Source: Pycnopodia helianthoides (taxonomy: Eukaryota > Echinodermata > Asteroidea > Forcipulatida > Asteriidae). Taken from it: 64,000 nt of DNA. This document shows positions 1 to 11,816 of this stretch, one piece after another. Location: the NCBI GenBank assembly GCA_032158295.1, contig CM063248.1, forward strand, positions 20,919,273 through 20,983,272. The letters run 5' to 3'. Each line of letters begins with the position of its first letter. Position 1 is the first letter of the stretch. Position numbers and translations under genes: made by a program. The notes below the pieces were generated by a model. That model was given only the letters and a program-made list of their open reading frames with translations. It was not told where the DNA came from and did no database searches.

Positions 1-916
1 TGTTTGAATTTCTTCACTTTCGTTTTCGTGTGTGGCCCAACATAAGACATGGGTAAATTACGGTGAAGGCCAATGAACCTATTCTATTTGTCACAAAGTC
101 AGTGATTTACTGCATCACTACCTACAACCAATAGACTTGGAGTATGCACTTCCATTAGGCTGGAAAAAGGGAACATGATGATTGTAATGGAGTAAGCCTC
201 ACCATGTGCATGGGGGAAGCCAAGGATGCTGACCAGGTTATGCTATGGTCACTGACCCTATGACCAGAACACACCTCCCAAGACCAAGATCATGAAAATC
301 TGGCCATCTGAATATATGTACACCATGACTTAACAACGAGTATCAGCTTTCAGTGTGCTCCTTGAATCCTTTCTGCACACAGGAGTCCATTCCAAGCCCT
401 TGGTAAGAAACACTAGTCGTTGCTGTTTGGGGAATGGATTATGGGGCCTGGGTATAATATTGTGGCCATGTGTACATAGCATCCCTGATACTAGCAACAT
501 TGCCAAAACAAACCAACCCATGAAAGTCTGTTCTAAGAAAAGGTTATGGTCTCTTTCAGGGGGATAAATGTACACACTGCTCTTTTAAGTGATTGACTGA
601 GGTTCTAGAAACATGAGTAAGGGTCAAGTAGTGCAATTGACGTCATTGATGCTGAATTTTCAATATCGTTTGTCCCGGGAGGAATTAAAAAAAACCCACA
701 CACAACAAGACTGTTTTAATTGCAACAGTGATAAGCAAAAACCTGGAATAATTGATTTATATTTAAACCAGATAAATTTAACCTGAAACTTGAAACCGTA
801 CAATGAGCTAATAATAGAACGATGCACAAACAGGATCCGCACATCTTCACAATGCACTACCTTTCCTCTGTTCCTAAAGGACAAACAACCTTGTTTTTTT
901 TTGCATAGGTTCTTAC
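1..916 (-). other. Intron following the RRDSGVG exon
   Basis: Starts at the donor GTAAG at 916-912 and runs off the left edge. I looked for the expected RLRW-type exon leading into RhoGAP and did not find it. No repeats were recognised. Confidence 0.75.
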
Positions 917-1214
917 CTGTTAGGTCTGGTGAGTGAGTTGCCCACGCCAGAGTCTCTTCGCTCCCTCATCGTTGCGGCTGTGCTTGCTACATCTAGATTA
1001 TCGTTGGTGGATCCTGTCACATCAGCTTCACTGGCTGTTGTGGTATCCTGACTGGTGGACAGGGCGCTAATCCCAAGATCCTTCTGGGATTCTTCTGAGT
1101 GGGTCAGCAGGGGAGAGGGAAGGGGTGAGGGTAAGGGAGAAGCAAATGTCGACGAGACTGGAGAACAGACTGGTGATGACACTTGTGATGAGACCGACGA
1201 CACACTACCTTCAT
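917..1214 (-). CDS. DLC1/STARD13: DLC-family RhoGAP, internal exon ending in RRDSGVG-SLTRPNR block (last exon in window)
   Basis: This exon encodes about 98 residues (roughly 625-723 in the MA-start isoform) of the linker just ahead of the RhoGAP domain. The acceptor is TTTTTTTGCAG before ATGAAGG and the donor is AACAG followed by GTAAG. It enters in phase 1 and leaves in phase 2. The first two thirds are a low-complexity Ser/Pro/Val tract (SSVSSQVSSPVCSPVSS). The C-terminal end, MRERRDSGVGNSLTRPNR, closely matches the block that in vertebrate DLC1 and STARD13 precedes RLRW and the RhoGAP domain; that comparison is from memory of the family. The gene continues past the left edge, so the catalytic arginine finger and the START lipid-binding domain are not in this window. 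Confidence 0.93.
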
Positions 1215-3355
1215 CTGCAAAAAAAGAAAATTAAGAAATGAGTAGATTATTGATGGAGTTTCCTCCTTAGCTTATTTCGTCATTAATGTGTTTAGAGACC
1301 AACAACTTTTGAAAAACAAAATTACATTTTTTCTTGGAATCTATCAGTGATGCAGTATTTGTGATGAAATTTACACGTCGCTGAACTTCTCGTAAGAGAA
1401 GAGACTTCACTACACCACAACACGAACAGCAGGAGAGTCCGGAAGTGACTGGTTACAATAGCTATTTATACAGTGCTCAATGCCAATTGAAGTGAAATCA
1501 AATAGATAATACTAACCGCAGATCACATAGTAATCCCCTGATAACTCTGTAATACGGAATATGGTCTATACAAAATTCATATGTAAAAGTGCTCATTGTT
1601 GAGCCGTGCTCTCTACGGATGAAGCCTACACCAATCACTGGCATTAAGACTGGTGCCAGGAAACTGACGGCCACATGAATGCGGGCAATGTAAATTTCAT
1701 CAAACTGACCAAAGCAATAGGATCTGTAAAACCCATCAACGGGGCATTACCCTGAGCCAAGACAAAAATAACCTTGGGTGAACTCTGACATTTCATCTAC
1801 TCCCGATGTACCTAATTAATTTCCAAGCTTGTGTAGAGCCTGTCCATATTCTGGGTTTGTACTTGAACTTTATTTCACATTGCAACTCTAGATGATTTAC
1901 AAAGTAGCATTGGAAGTTCCCGGATGATACATTCCGGATGAAAAAGCCGAACTAGGGAAACTGTGTTAAGTAAATGAACAACACCCAACCAACAATTCTC
2001 CCACTCCCACAGGTATAAAATATTACTGACCTACAATGAACTTACTGAGTAAAGGCAGAAAGTGAGCTTTTAAGAGCATAGCCTAACAAAACTTCTTTTG
2101 TGAGCTACATTTGTATCCAGGCTCAATCAGTCATTTTTCAGTGTCATAACCTCACAGGGGGATGCTGATACAGTAAATCATAAGCATAAGACCTGGGCCT
2201 TTATTGTTCCCAACAGCTCATTTCTCTTATCTTGTTTTTAAAACTTTTTTTTTGGACCTGAGCATTGCCATGAGCGAGGTTTTTTTTTTCTTTCTACAAA
2301 CTACGGCATGGGGAAAAAAAATAATACAAGTGAAAGACGGCTCACTTTCATGACAGTTTTTCAAAACTGATGGCTGGGGTCATTGTAAAGCATATCGTTT
2401 ATGCTGAAGTTTCAAATGAAATGTTGCATAAATAATCCAACACAGAGACCATACAATAGCCTCCCAGTGAAGTCAAGGTTGCATTGTGAACAGTGGGTTC
2501 ATTTACCAGCCCGAGAGAGCGAGTTAATTAGCCTGTATAGATTGTTTTACCAGAAAGGTATCTGTTAATAATCAATTTATCAGTGACCAATATGATTGTC
2601 TGATAAGTTGTTATGGTTTTGTTCAAGCATAGAGCAATTCCTCAATGGTTTAATCGGTCAGGGCTGGGATAAGTTTCCACAGTATCAAAAGTCAAGGTGA
2701 GGTAGGAATAATAAAAAATAAACTTGATTTTTGTTTTGTATACACAGGGTCAAGGTTTATGGAGCTAGCAGAACTAAAAAATGCTTGTTGGTTTATGCCT
2801 TTTTCAAGATGGAAACAATAGCCTTGATACATGTTCCTGATAAACACTTCTTTTTGCATACGCGCTTTTTCAAAGTAAGGGGGTGGGTGCTGCCGGACAA
2901 TGATAAGTTAAGGAAATGACATTAACTACAACAGTCTGAACACACCATGCGCAGCCATATACTTGTCAATGGTGTAGTTGATACCAATGACTTGACTACT
3001 GGAATAATGAGTTTGATTTGGGCTCTGCCAACTCTCATACCAATCCCTCGTAATTTCTGAATTCGGATGTTCAATTTAATCCAAGGGTACATACACTGCA
3101 TGTGTGTTTCATGTCACGTTCAAGACCTACAAGGAAGAACACACTGTTTGACCTGATACAAGGGCAACATAACACAGAAAACCATCAATCTTTACATCTA
3201 GGAGGACAAAATCATTTTACAGACTTTTCTAATGAAATTGATGACAGTAATAACTTTGTCTTTATTCACAGACTCAATTACACTTTTTAGGTCGCTTTAT
3301 ATAAAAACAAACCTACCAAAGACAGTAACCAATGAGTGTAATGTATAGAACTTAC
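1215..3355 (-). other. Intron between the large linker exon and the RRDSGVG exon
   Basis: About 2.1 kb of AT-rich sequence bounded by consensus splice sites. Contains only short frames and homopolymer runs (for example T runs near 2,250-2,290). No gene or clear mobile element seen. Confidence 0.85.
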
Positions 3356-5006
3356 CTTTTCGAAGATTCTCCTGCATTTCATGAAGACTCTGGTTGATCC
3401 CATTTAGCAGCGATTCTAGCTCTGTGTTGATCCCATCCAGTTCTGGGTCTGCTGCCTCAAACCTCGTCACATTCTGGACCTGCATGCTGCATGGCCTTGT
3501 GTCTGGCAGGCTGTTGCTGCGAGTCCTCTTGCGCATCACAGGTACTGTCAGGTGACCCTCATCCAAGTTTTTCTCAGCTACAAGAAGTTTTGTAATACTC
3601 GATAGAATGTCCTGTTTTTCTGATTCAAACTGATTCTTGGAGATAGCTCGCTTCCCTTGCTGTGTTGGGGAAAGTGGATCGTTTTGGGTAGAAGTCGATG
3701 GACGAGCTTGGCCTGCTGTGGTTTGATCTGATGGGTGACCAATGTTTTTCAGATTGTATATCTGTCGCAGGAATTCACATTCTGCAACTGCTATCTGAGC
3801 ATCGGAGACATGCTCACAGCTGGAATGCAATGTTCTTGGGACATTTCCGTAGACGCTGCTGTTCCAAGGGGATGTCATCTTAACATTTTGGGGTGACAGC
3901 AGCTCTTCACTGGAGCTCCAAGGAGCCATTTTGTCTTGGCAAGATTGGCACTGGCAGTCAGAGGTACCGCTACAACTCAACTTCCTCTCAACCGTTCCCG
4001 GAGAGGATGCAGGTGAAATGTCCATCTCCAAAGATTTGTCAGGACTGAGTTTGAACACCCCTCTGCCCTCGTCATTGTTATTCCTAACATCGGACAGAGT
4101 CAGTTTGTTGGTGAGAATGGTCATATGAGCCTCTTCCAGTTGTCTGTAGAACTCCCTGTCGATTTTCCTGCTCACCATTGGAGAGCTGGGCTCTGAAAAC
4201 ACTCGTCCTTTTCTTTTCTCAGAGTTGTTCTTTTCACTTGTTTGTGCCCTCCTTCGCATAGCAGGAGGTGTGAGGGGTGTAAACCGAGGCGAGCAAGGTG
4301 ATGCAGATTTTGCCCTCCTTGCCTGGTCCAAGTCAATGCAATTGAAGAGTTCTATTTTGTGTTGGAGAGTTCCTTGGTCATCCGCTATTGGTTCGCTAAT
4401 CACAAGCGGTCCCTTGTGGTCCTTTCCCTTTTTACTGCTACGCACACTACCTCCACGCTTCAGCTTCAAACTGTCCAACCTCTTCAGGAAGTTCTTGGCT
4501 CCTTTCATTCGATCCTTGGAGCCCTGTTGCTGCCCCTCCTCGGATGCCTTCCCCTTTACCGTGATTGGTGAGGAGATCTCAATGATAGCATTACAAGGAC
4601 TCTCCTCCTCGTCTCCCGGCATCAACATGATCGGGGAGGATGGTGGAGTTCTTTGAGTTGGACTTAAGCTGCGGTTTCCCGTAGATGCTGAGCACGTGAT
4701 TTCAGCTGAACCTTTGCGTTTAATGCTATATGTCTTATGGATTACAGCAGGACTGTCAAAGCTGCTCGCACTGGTATATCCCTCGTTGTCGGTTGTCACC
4801 AGACTATCTCGACTGCTGCTATTCAGCCTCGTGGCTGGGGCATGTGTGAGGGTCGGGGAGCCCTCAGCAGAGTTTGATCCGACAGTATCTGGTGAGCGAG
4901 GGGGAAATTCGTCGTCGGTCATACGGCGGGACCACCTCCGACTGCTGCGAGTGTATTTCCACTTGTTACTGATTGCACATTGGTCCTCTTCATCTGATTC
5001 ATCACC
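3356..5006 (-). CDS. DLC1/STARD13: DLC-family RhoGAP, large central linker exon (Ser-rich, tensin motif, LD-like helix)
   Basis: A single 1,651-nt exon encodes about 550 residues (75-624 in the MA-start isoform). The acceptor is AATGTGTCAG before GGTGATGAA and the donor is CGAAAAG followed by GTAAG; it enters in phase 0 and leaves in phase 1. It starts with GDESDEEDQCAISNKW...RRWSRR, a close match to the STARD13/DLC1 block after the SAM domain. Around residues 244-260 is the basic FLKRLDSLKLKRGG block, followed by LVISEPI, which parallels LIISGPI in DLC1. Near 567 is a basic Ser motif, RKRTRSNSLPD, a likely basophilic kinase or 14-3-3 site. Tyr460 lies in SVYGNVPRTLHSS, equivalent to the SIYDNVPGS tensin-binding motif of DLC1. 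The end, ELESLLNGINQSLHEM (about 600-615), resembles an LD helix. DLC proteins act at focal adhesions. The rest is predicted disordered. Confidence 0.95.
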
Positions 5007-8000
5007 CTGACACATTAAAAACACACAATAAAACCACAAATTAAAAATAGAACCAATTTATAATTTTATTCAGTTTCTACAAAATATGACCATTGCTTTA
5101 GTTACTGGCAAATCTGGCCTTTCAGGATCTGTCAATGTACGTCACATTCAAGTCAAATACAGCAAGCTCCGACAGCACGCTTACATACTGAAGATAAAAA
5201 ACATCTCACTGACTTTGGAATATTAAGCCAACCACAGATAAAAACAACTTTAATCAGCTAAAACCCGCTGACGAAAAGTTTATAGATGAGAAACAGCCTG
5301 CGCAAGTTGTGCGTGACAGTGCACCTTTAAAACCACAAAATTGACAAAAGAGATAGTGGGGGTATCAAAAGCAAAGCATGCCAGGATACCAAAATGGTAA
5401 ACACACAGACCTGGAGTACCGCTATCAATTTATGAACTGTCCTCAGCCTTTTCATAATGGGCGTAATGCAAGACCCTGGTAATTATAGCATCAAAATTAC
5501 CCATTATCGGTTTTCTTTGAAGTTCTTTTGTCAAGATTTTTTTATGGCCAATAGTTTCATGTCAGTCTCATTGGTTTCATACAATACAATGCAATCCAAG
5601 TTGTGGGTTTTGAACAGGGGGAAACTAAACAACAAAGTCATTAACGGAAAGTCAGAATTTCAGTTTGAGAGGACATGCATAAACCCATGCTTTTATTCTG
5701 GGGAAAATAGAGTCAACTGGCCTAATAATGTACGTGTAGATAGGCTGAAGGAGCTAGAACATACCTCTTAAATGCAATGAGCAATTATCAATTAAACATT
5801 TTTCTTAATAAGAAAGATGTGGAAGACATTTGAAGCCATTTGAAACCTGCAGAATCTTTGTTTATGCCAGACCATCAGAGACAGCTAAATATTTATGCAA
5901 TGGGCTGATTCATCTCCCCCCCCCCCCCCAAGGTATGAGAAAATGCCCTAACAAACCAATGTATCTTTGCATAGATACAGATGGAGGTATTTCTAGCGAT
6001 AACAAATAACTGGTCATCACATTCTTTCTTACTGCACTGCAAAACCAAAACAATGAGCTGCTGAAGGTCAACTGATCAAACTGCTTTTCTTTAGTTTTGT
6101 TCCAAATTACTCATATTCCTTGATACTTTTTATTTGAAGGGTGGTAGTTGATTGAGTACACTGCATTCTATAGTTTTTACTAATGACACCCTTGTACATG
6201 TTTGTCAATTTTAAAATCAACACATGTAATTTTAAAGGATCATTACAGAATTGGTAAGAAAGGCTTGTAAAATATACTTTTTGATCACAGATTTACATAA
6301 AACTTACACGGTCTAATGATGATGATAGTAGAAAACATCCCTTAAAATATTTCTGTCTGAAATGCCATATTTGATGAGAAATTAATAAACTAATTTTCTG
6401 ATTGGAGTTTATCGCTCAGTGAGCGTTTTATTCATTTGTTGAATCTATATGACTTCATGCAAATGTGTAATCGGTTTTTCACTATTTTCTCGTGACCCAG
6501 ATGGCCGATCGATCTCAAACTTTTACAGGTTTGTCAGTTTATGTATATGGTGGATTACATAAAGTGCTTACACTGCCAGCAACTGTTTGGTTAGCAAAAC
6601 CCAATTCTGTAATGTTCCTTTAAGTGATAAGAGTTACCTGAACAAAAAGAAAGCTTAGTTCATTCTCATTCATCACTGCAGTAAATAGTATGCAGTATCC
6701 TCCTCAATTCAAAGTTTTTATAAACAATAATATAAAATACTTGAAGCCTTATCGTCTTTTTATTGCTTAGTATTTGCAGGAACACCAATTTAACAGTCAC
6801 AAAAAAACACCTCCCAATAAAACATTTATGACAGGCTAAAATTATCCACCTGGGGCCACGAGAAAATAGGCCGGTAGGGCATGGGTTATGGGGGTGGTAT
6901 TAAAGCTGGATGGGGGAGCCCATAGGACTTCCTGTAATGTGTGGTTGATGAAGTCATTCAGACCAGGGGGTATTGACAAAAGTGGTGTTTGGAGAGCTGC
7001 CCACGAAATCAAGTTGCTGTTCTTTCATTCAACCATGGACCCTCTTGATTCACTCAATTCTACTTTATACTTGTGGCTTGTGGGATGGAAAGGACATTGA
7101 TGGATTTTATATTAGCTGGAAAGCTGCAAGTCTTTTATCTTGGTTAACAGCGATAAAACCGACAATAACATTTTGGGCGACTATAATTTATGCTAATCGA
7201 GAAAAGAAGAAGAAGAAAAAGCCCCGATACAACATGACTACATTACAAAAACCTAATGTATAAAAAGAAAATATGGGTTTGGAAAACATGGGACGTTGAC
7301 ATTAACTTTGAATTGTATTACAAGGGTCCTTGTAAAAAGTGCACAGCAGGTCTTTGCAAGGCAAACTCAAGCAGGAGGGCCCACTCTTGCTCACCTAGGA
7401 ATTCCACTGAATGCAATTTGTATGCAACAGACAAATAAATATACACTAGGCGAGACCTTTGATAGATTTTTTTTCAGCACCGGTGAATTAATGACAAGAC
7501 TTGAGGTGTATGCATTATGCATGACACCACAGTTAGCAGACAGCTAGGCTGTTACAGTACACTCCTTGTGTGGTATGCCCGTTAACGGCAAACCATATAT
7601 AATTTTCATTAACACCGGGCGATATGATAAGTGGAAGCCTTCACTTGGATTCTTACCAAGTGCTCATGGTGGGCCTAACCATAGGGGGTGGTGTTCCCTC
7701 TGGTTAGATCATATGGACACCATCATACAAATTATGACCATGGATAATAGGGAGTGTTTGAGTCCTGCCGATGGAACAGCATGATGTGCAGTTCACCAGG
7801 GTCAAAAATCATATTTGTCTTGAGGGTAAACCAGAACTGGGATGTGAACAGGTTTGATGTTTAAATACTAAAGACTCCTTCTTAACTATCCCAGTTCAGT
7901 GCTAGTTATGACTTAGTTGTTCATTTATTTGTTTGACTAAAGATTCAGCGATTACCACTCATTGTTATTTCATTATTTATCTTTCATTCAGGAAATTGAT

Positions 8001-9590
8001 CACTTTCTGCAGTGTACATTTTGGGCTGGTTTTGCTGTGTTTGGAAAGTGTTGTGGCGTTTATTTATCATAAGTTTCTATAGTTTTTTTGTTTGTTTGGT
8101 TCTATTTTATTGAGAATTTGTTTTTGTTGAGGCGGCCTATCTTAAAAAAAATATATATAAAATATCTGAACCATAACTGCAATCTGTTCTGTTCAGTGTT
8201 AATGATCCGTCGACTTTTAACGCCCAATTAAATGTTTATTTCAATTTCAAATACCTGACAACAATCACTTCAAAGGTTCCACTTGTGTTCCATTTCGGTC
8301 AGGTACCCTCTTCAACAACAAAGCCCCCGCAATCATATCATACCGTAATGGGCCAGTAATGGATTGGACTTTCTATTCCCTATTATTAATCTATGGAGTG
8401 GGGGGGATAAGGACAGGAGGGTGCATGGTGCCAGACATTATGTCTCTCTGTCACGTGACTGATACTGATGTCTGTCACATTACAAAATGTCTCCAGAGTT
8501 TGTTTTGTACATGTTTGCTCATTCCTGCAATAGCTATTTGAGAAGTCCTCTAGGTAGAGTACACAAATCATACCAAGGGATGTAGGTATTTCATACGCAC
8601 TGCTCATGGTTCAGTTCATAAAGCACCTTCATTTCAATTGCAGCACAGACATTTTTAACAGGTTATTTTTAAAGTGTAAAAAAAAAGTTGTTGTCAAAAA
8701 GTTGATGCTACACAATAAATTATTTCTGAAACAAGCATACAGTATAGTATAAAAAACTCCATTCCCATTGGACTTTGAGATTTTTAAGTGAAATAATACA
8801 CCAGTTGATCCGTCTTTTTCAAAAAAGAGGTGGCCGAAAGAGCCAAACTAAAAATTTGCTTGCTTTGTAGAACTTAGAAAATAGAAGTAAAAACAAAATT
8901 TGTAAATTTTATCAATCGTTGAAAGAATGGTGCCACGATGATGTGAAAATACACGACAAATTTAGTCTTTTTATATTTTTTTGGGGGGGGGAGAAAAATA
9001 GATCCCACTTCAGAAAAGGTGAGGGCAGTGATGATCACTTTTTTCTTTTCTTGCACTAATGGTCTATGCAGAACAATTACCATGGCAGGAATAAGCAAAA
9101 AGTACAGGAACTTAATTGATTGATGTTCTTTCAAGTGTTTGTTTTAATCAAGCATGTACTGTAACCATACCAAGAGAAGATCAAGAAGTTTGTACAGAAT
9201 CAACCAAGTAGAAAGAAAGATGTCAACCAACCAATTAAAGCTTCTGTTGTTTACAAACTTTAGAAACCTTGAAAATAATGCAAGACACTTCAAATACTTT
9301 GAATTCTACAGAAAGGAGACATGCAGTTTCAGTTTCTAAGGAAGTTATTCTGAAATGATTACATCCGGATGTTTTCTGTAATTCAACCCCAGCCATGGTT
9401 CACATTTCACTCTGTTGTCCACAATGATACAGAGATAATGGCAATACAAATAATTTCAGTTAATATTTAATAAAGCTGAATAATTTGAGCTCCATAAAAC
9501 GTTCAAGTGTGATAGCAATAATCAGTTGTTAAATACAACAAAATTAAATATTGATTAACAATAAAGAATAAAGTCTTCAGTTTTACTTAC
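5007..9590 (-). other. Intron between last SAM exon and the large linker exon
   Basis: About 4.6 kb. Holds a TTAA-flanked MITE (6,232-6,623), a C-run near 5,917-5,929, a purine-rich tract near 7,200-7,225 and a G-run near 8,981-8,990. Open frames here are short and lack domains. Confidence 0.85.
6232..6623. mobile_element. MITE with ~20-bp TIRs and TTAA flanks (piggyBac-like)
   Basis: The left end reads TTAA-AGGATCATTACAGAATTGG and the right end, in reverse complement, TTAA-AGGAACATTACAGAATTGG. The ends match at 18 of 19 bases after TTAA. TTAA on both sides fits piggyBac-type target duplication, though because TTAA is palindromic it could be part of the TIR. The 384-bp interior has no ORF, so this would be a non-autonomous element. 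Confidence 0.75.
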
Positions 9591-9651
9591 AGATCTGTGG
9601 AGAGGAGCTTCAATCTTCATACTTGCACATTTGTTGAGAATATGAAGTCTC
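9591..9651 (-). CDS. DLC1/STARD13: DLC-family RhoGAP, end of SAM domain exon
   Basis: A 61-nt exon (acceptor TGCTCACAG, donor TCT followed by GTAAG) reads RRLHILNKCASMKIEAPLHRS when joined to the previous exon. It corresponds to RRLNTLNKCASMKLD at the end of the DLC/STARD13 SAM domain. It enters in phase 2 and leaves in phase 0, exactly fitting its neighbours at 15,738-15,819 and 3,356-5,006. The DLC SAM domain is a small helical fold reported to bind partners such as EF1A1. Too short to be found by ORF length alone; recognised from sequence and splice sites. Confidence 0.93.
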
Positions 9652-10064
9652 CTGTGAGCACAAATGACATATAAATCCAAATGTTTAGTACAAGAGCAGG
9701 TTTCAAGAAGTGTTGTGTGCCTCGCACACTGCTTCAAGACCAAAAGCAACAAATCAAAGTACATGCACACAGAGGAGGGTACTACTGAGCACTGTCCCCA
9801 TGTTCACAAATCCCATACATACAGTACAGCACTCCAGAGCAGAGACCCTTCACAGTGGTTGTGATTATGTAAATGAGTCCTTGCATAGGCCACGCCTTCC
9901 TGCTGGCACTCTGGCAGAGGATTGGCCGGTTCTGCCAATCACCTACTGAGTTTATTTGCCTCCAGGATAAAATCACAATAAACTGTAAGGGGCTGAAGAT
10001 CCTGCTGGTAAGATTACAGCGGGGATACTGTGTGAGCTCATGGAGCTCCATGGTAAGCTGCAAC

Positions 10065-10096
10065 ATGTACTGTACATGTACATGTACATGTACATG
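10065..10096. repeat. (TACATG)n microsatellite
   Basis: About five hexamer units of TGTACA/TACATG. The unit is self-complementary, so the array is palindromic. Confidence 0.9.
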
Positions 10097-11638
10097 AGGC
10101 CCTTGTACCTATGGTAGAGGGGAACCAGCAGGAATGGACAAAATACATAATAAAGATTTCCTGTTTTTTCCTTCTCAACATTAGTCTGGTGTTACCATGA
10201 TCAGTTATAGGACTTCCTATATAATCAGATAATGGGCTAACCACCACTACAAGGACGTCCTTCATTTAGAGAATATATTCACCCATAAATGCAACATTAC
10301 AAGTACAATTTATTAAATGATCAGTGCCAACTGCAAGGGCAATCTGGTTAAAATTAGTGCGGCCCTCCCCCAAGAAATAGAAATAATTGATTCGCTGACA
10401 AACACTCAACTGGACGTAACTAATAAACATTTATAGGGGTCCTAATTTACAATAAGTAAATATCGTATGTCACAATCAGATTGCAGATACATTATACAAA
10501 ATTAGGGGAGTAACATACAAAAATTGATACCAGCAAAATCTCTACATTATCTTTGCCAATGTTAACCTGTATCCTTTCAAGACGTTTTAGTTTGATAATG
10601 GCATTACTAGTAAAGGTCTCCAATAGAAGTTCAAAGTTTATGACATTGAGTTTTGCTATTACTTGACAAATTATCCTCAAGACCTTCATCATTTCCTTTA
10701 GTCTCCCCTTATATAGCTCCATGGTCTCCCTCACTCATACACCATAAGACCCTACATGAAATACTCCTGGTAACGATCTCCAGCGAGTTGACTGCACAAC
10801 TGCAGCCAGTTCACAGTTTCTGTAGCACAGCACAACCCTGCACTGCACTCTGTACATGCTGTTTACTGTGTACACATAATGCGTTCACCACATGATATCA
10901 TTAATCACATTGCAGGCTGGCTTAGTTTATCCAGTAGACCATCATGGTTTACAAATAGTTTATCCATCATTCAAAACCACATATTAAGTCAGCTCTATGG
11001 TAGACTCTATGGTCAGACAGTAGGAACATTTTAATAACAACTACTGACTCGTTTAAAAGTGACAACCCCCCCCCAAAAAACAGAAACCTTCTCAATGACT
11101 TTTCATTTGATGATTTCAAATTACAACATGTCCCGGTAAATCTACCTAGCATGAGCCTAGATGTTGCTAATATTAAAATTGGAAAAAGACAACCCTTCGG
11201 AAAAGCCCTCTCACTGAGTTTGAAACTCACATGAAATAACTAAGAGAATAAATGAAGTTAATATTACCAAGTAATATCAGAACAAAATATTAACATGAGT
11301 GGAGGCCTGGACGGGCTAGAAAAGTCTACCTTGATGCAAACATTTTATGTACAAATTCTTAAACAAAGGCAGATCTTGTGACTAGTTCATCGACTTCATC
11401 GACTTCAACTACTTCTTTAATAGACCTGAGAGACATGACTTTAAAATTCCAGGACTGTTTAGATAATCATCTTATTTTGCATCCCTTTTATTTATAGTAA
11501 ACAGAACATTCCATGAGAAAACTCATGTGATTTGTTTTTGAAACAACTGGCATTTAAAAAACACTCTCCAAGATGGAATTTTTGTTCGGAGTTGGACTTT
11601 TAAATATACAGCAGAGGAACATGGGACAAAAAAATACA

Positions 11639-11816
11639 GGGCCCAATTTCATAGAGCTGCTTAAGCACAAAAAAAGCTAAGCACAACAAAATTATGCTTT
11701 GCAGATTAGGGTTACTGGCCAAAATAAATACCATGTCTACTGTACCAACTATGAGTGGCATCCTGCTAACTTTTGGAAAGCAATATTTCATTTAAGCAGC
11801 TCTATAAAATTGGGCT
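11639..11816. mobile_element. GGGCCCAATTT MITE, copy 1
   Basis: Bounded by GGCCCAATTTCATAGAGCTG at the left and an inverted CAGCTCTATAAAATTGGGCT at the right. Subterminal AGCTTAGC-type repeats (TTAAGCAC, CTAAGCAC) and a central ATTATGCTT...GGCCAAAATA block are shared with copy 2 at 14.8 kb. CAG occurs on both sides and may be a 3-bp target duplication. No ORF. Confidence 0.8.

Noticed and set aside
1..911. Expected next exon (RLRW block into RhoGAP)
   Set aside because: No minus-strand frame with that motif and proper splice sites was found; the exon must lie outside the window.
4225..4656. 143-codon plus-strand open frame opposite the large linker exon
   Set aside because: It is antisense to a strongly supported coding exon and has no domain; a shadow of the real frame.
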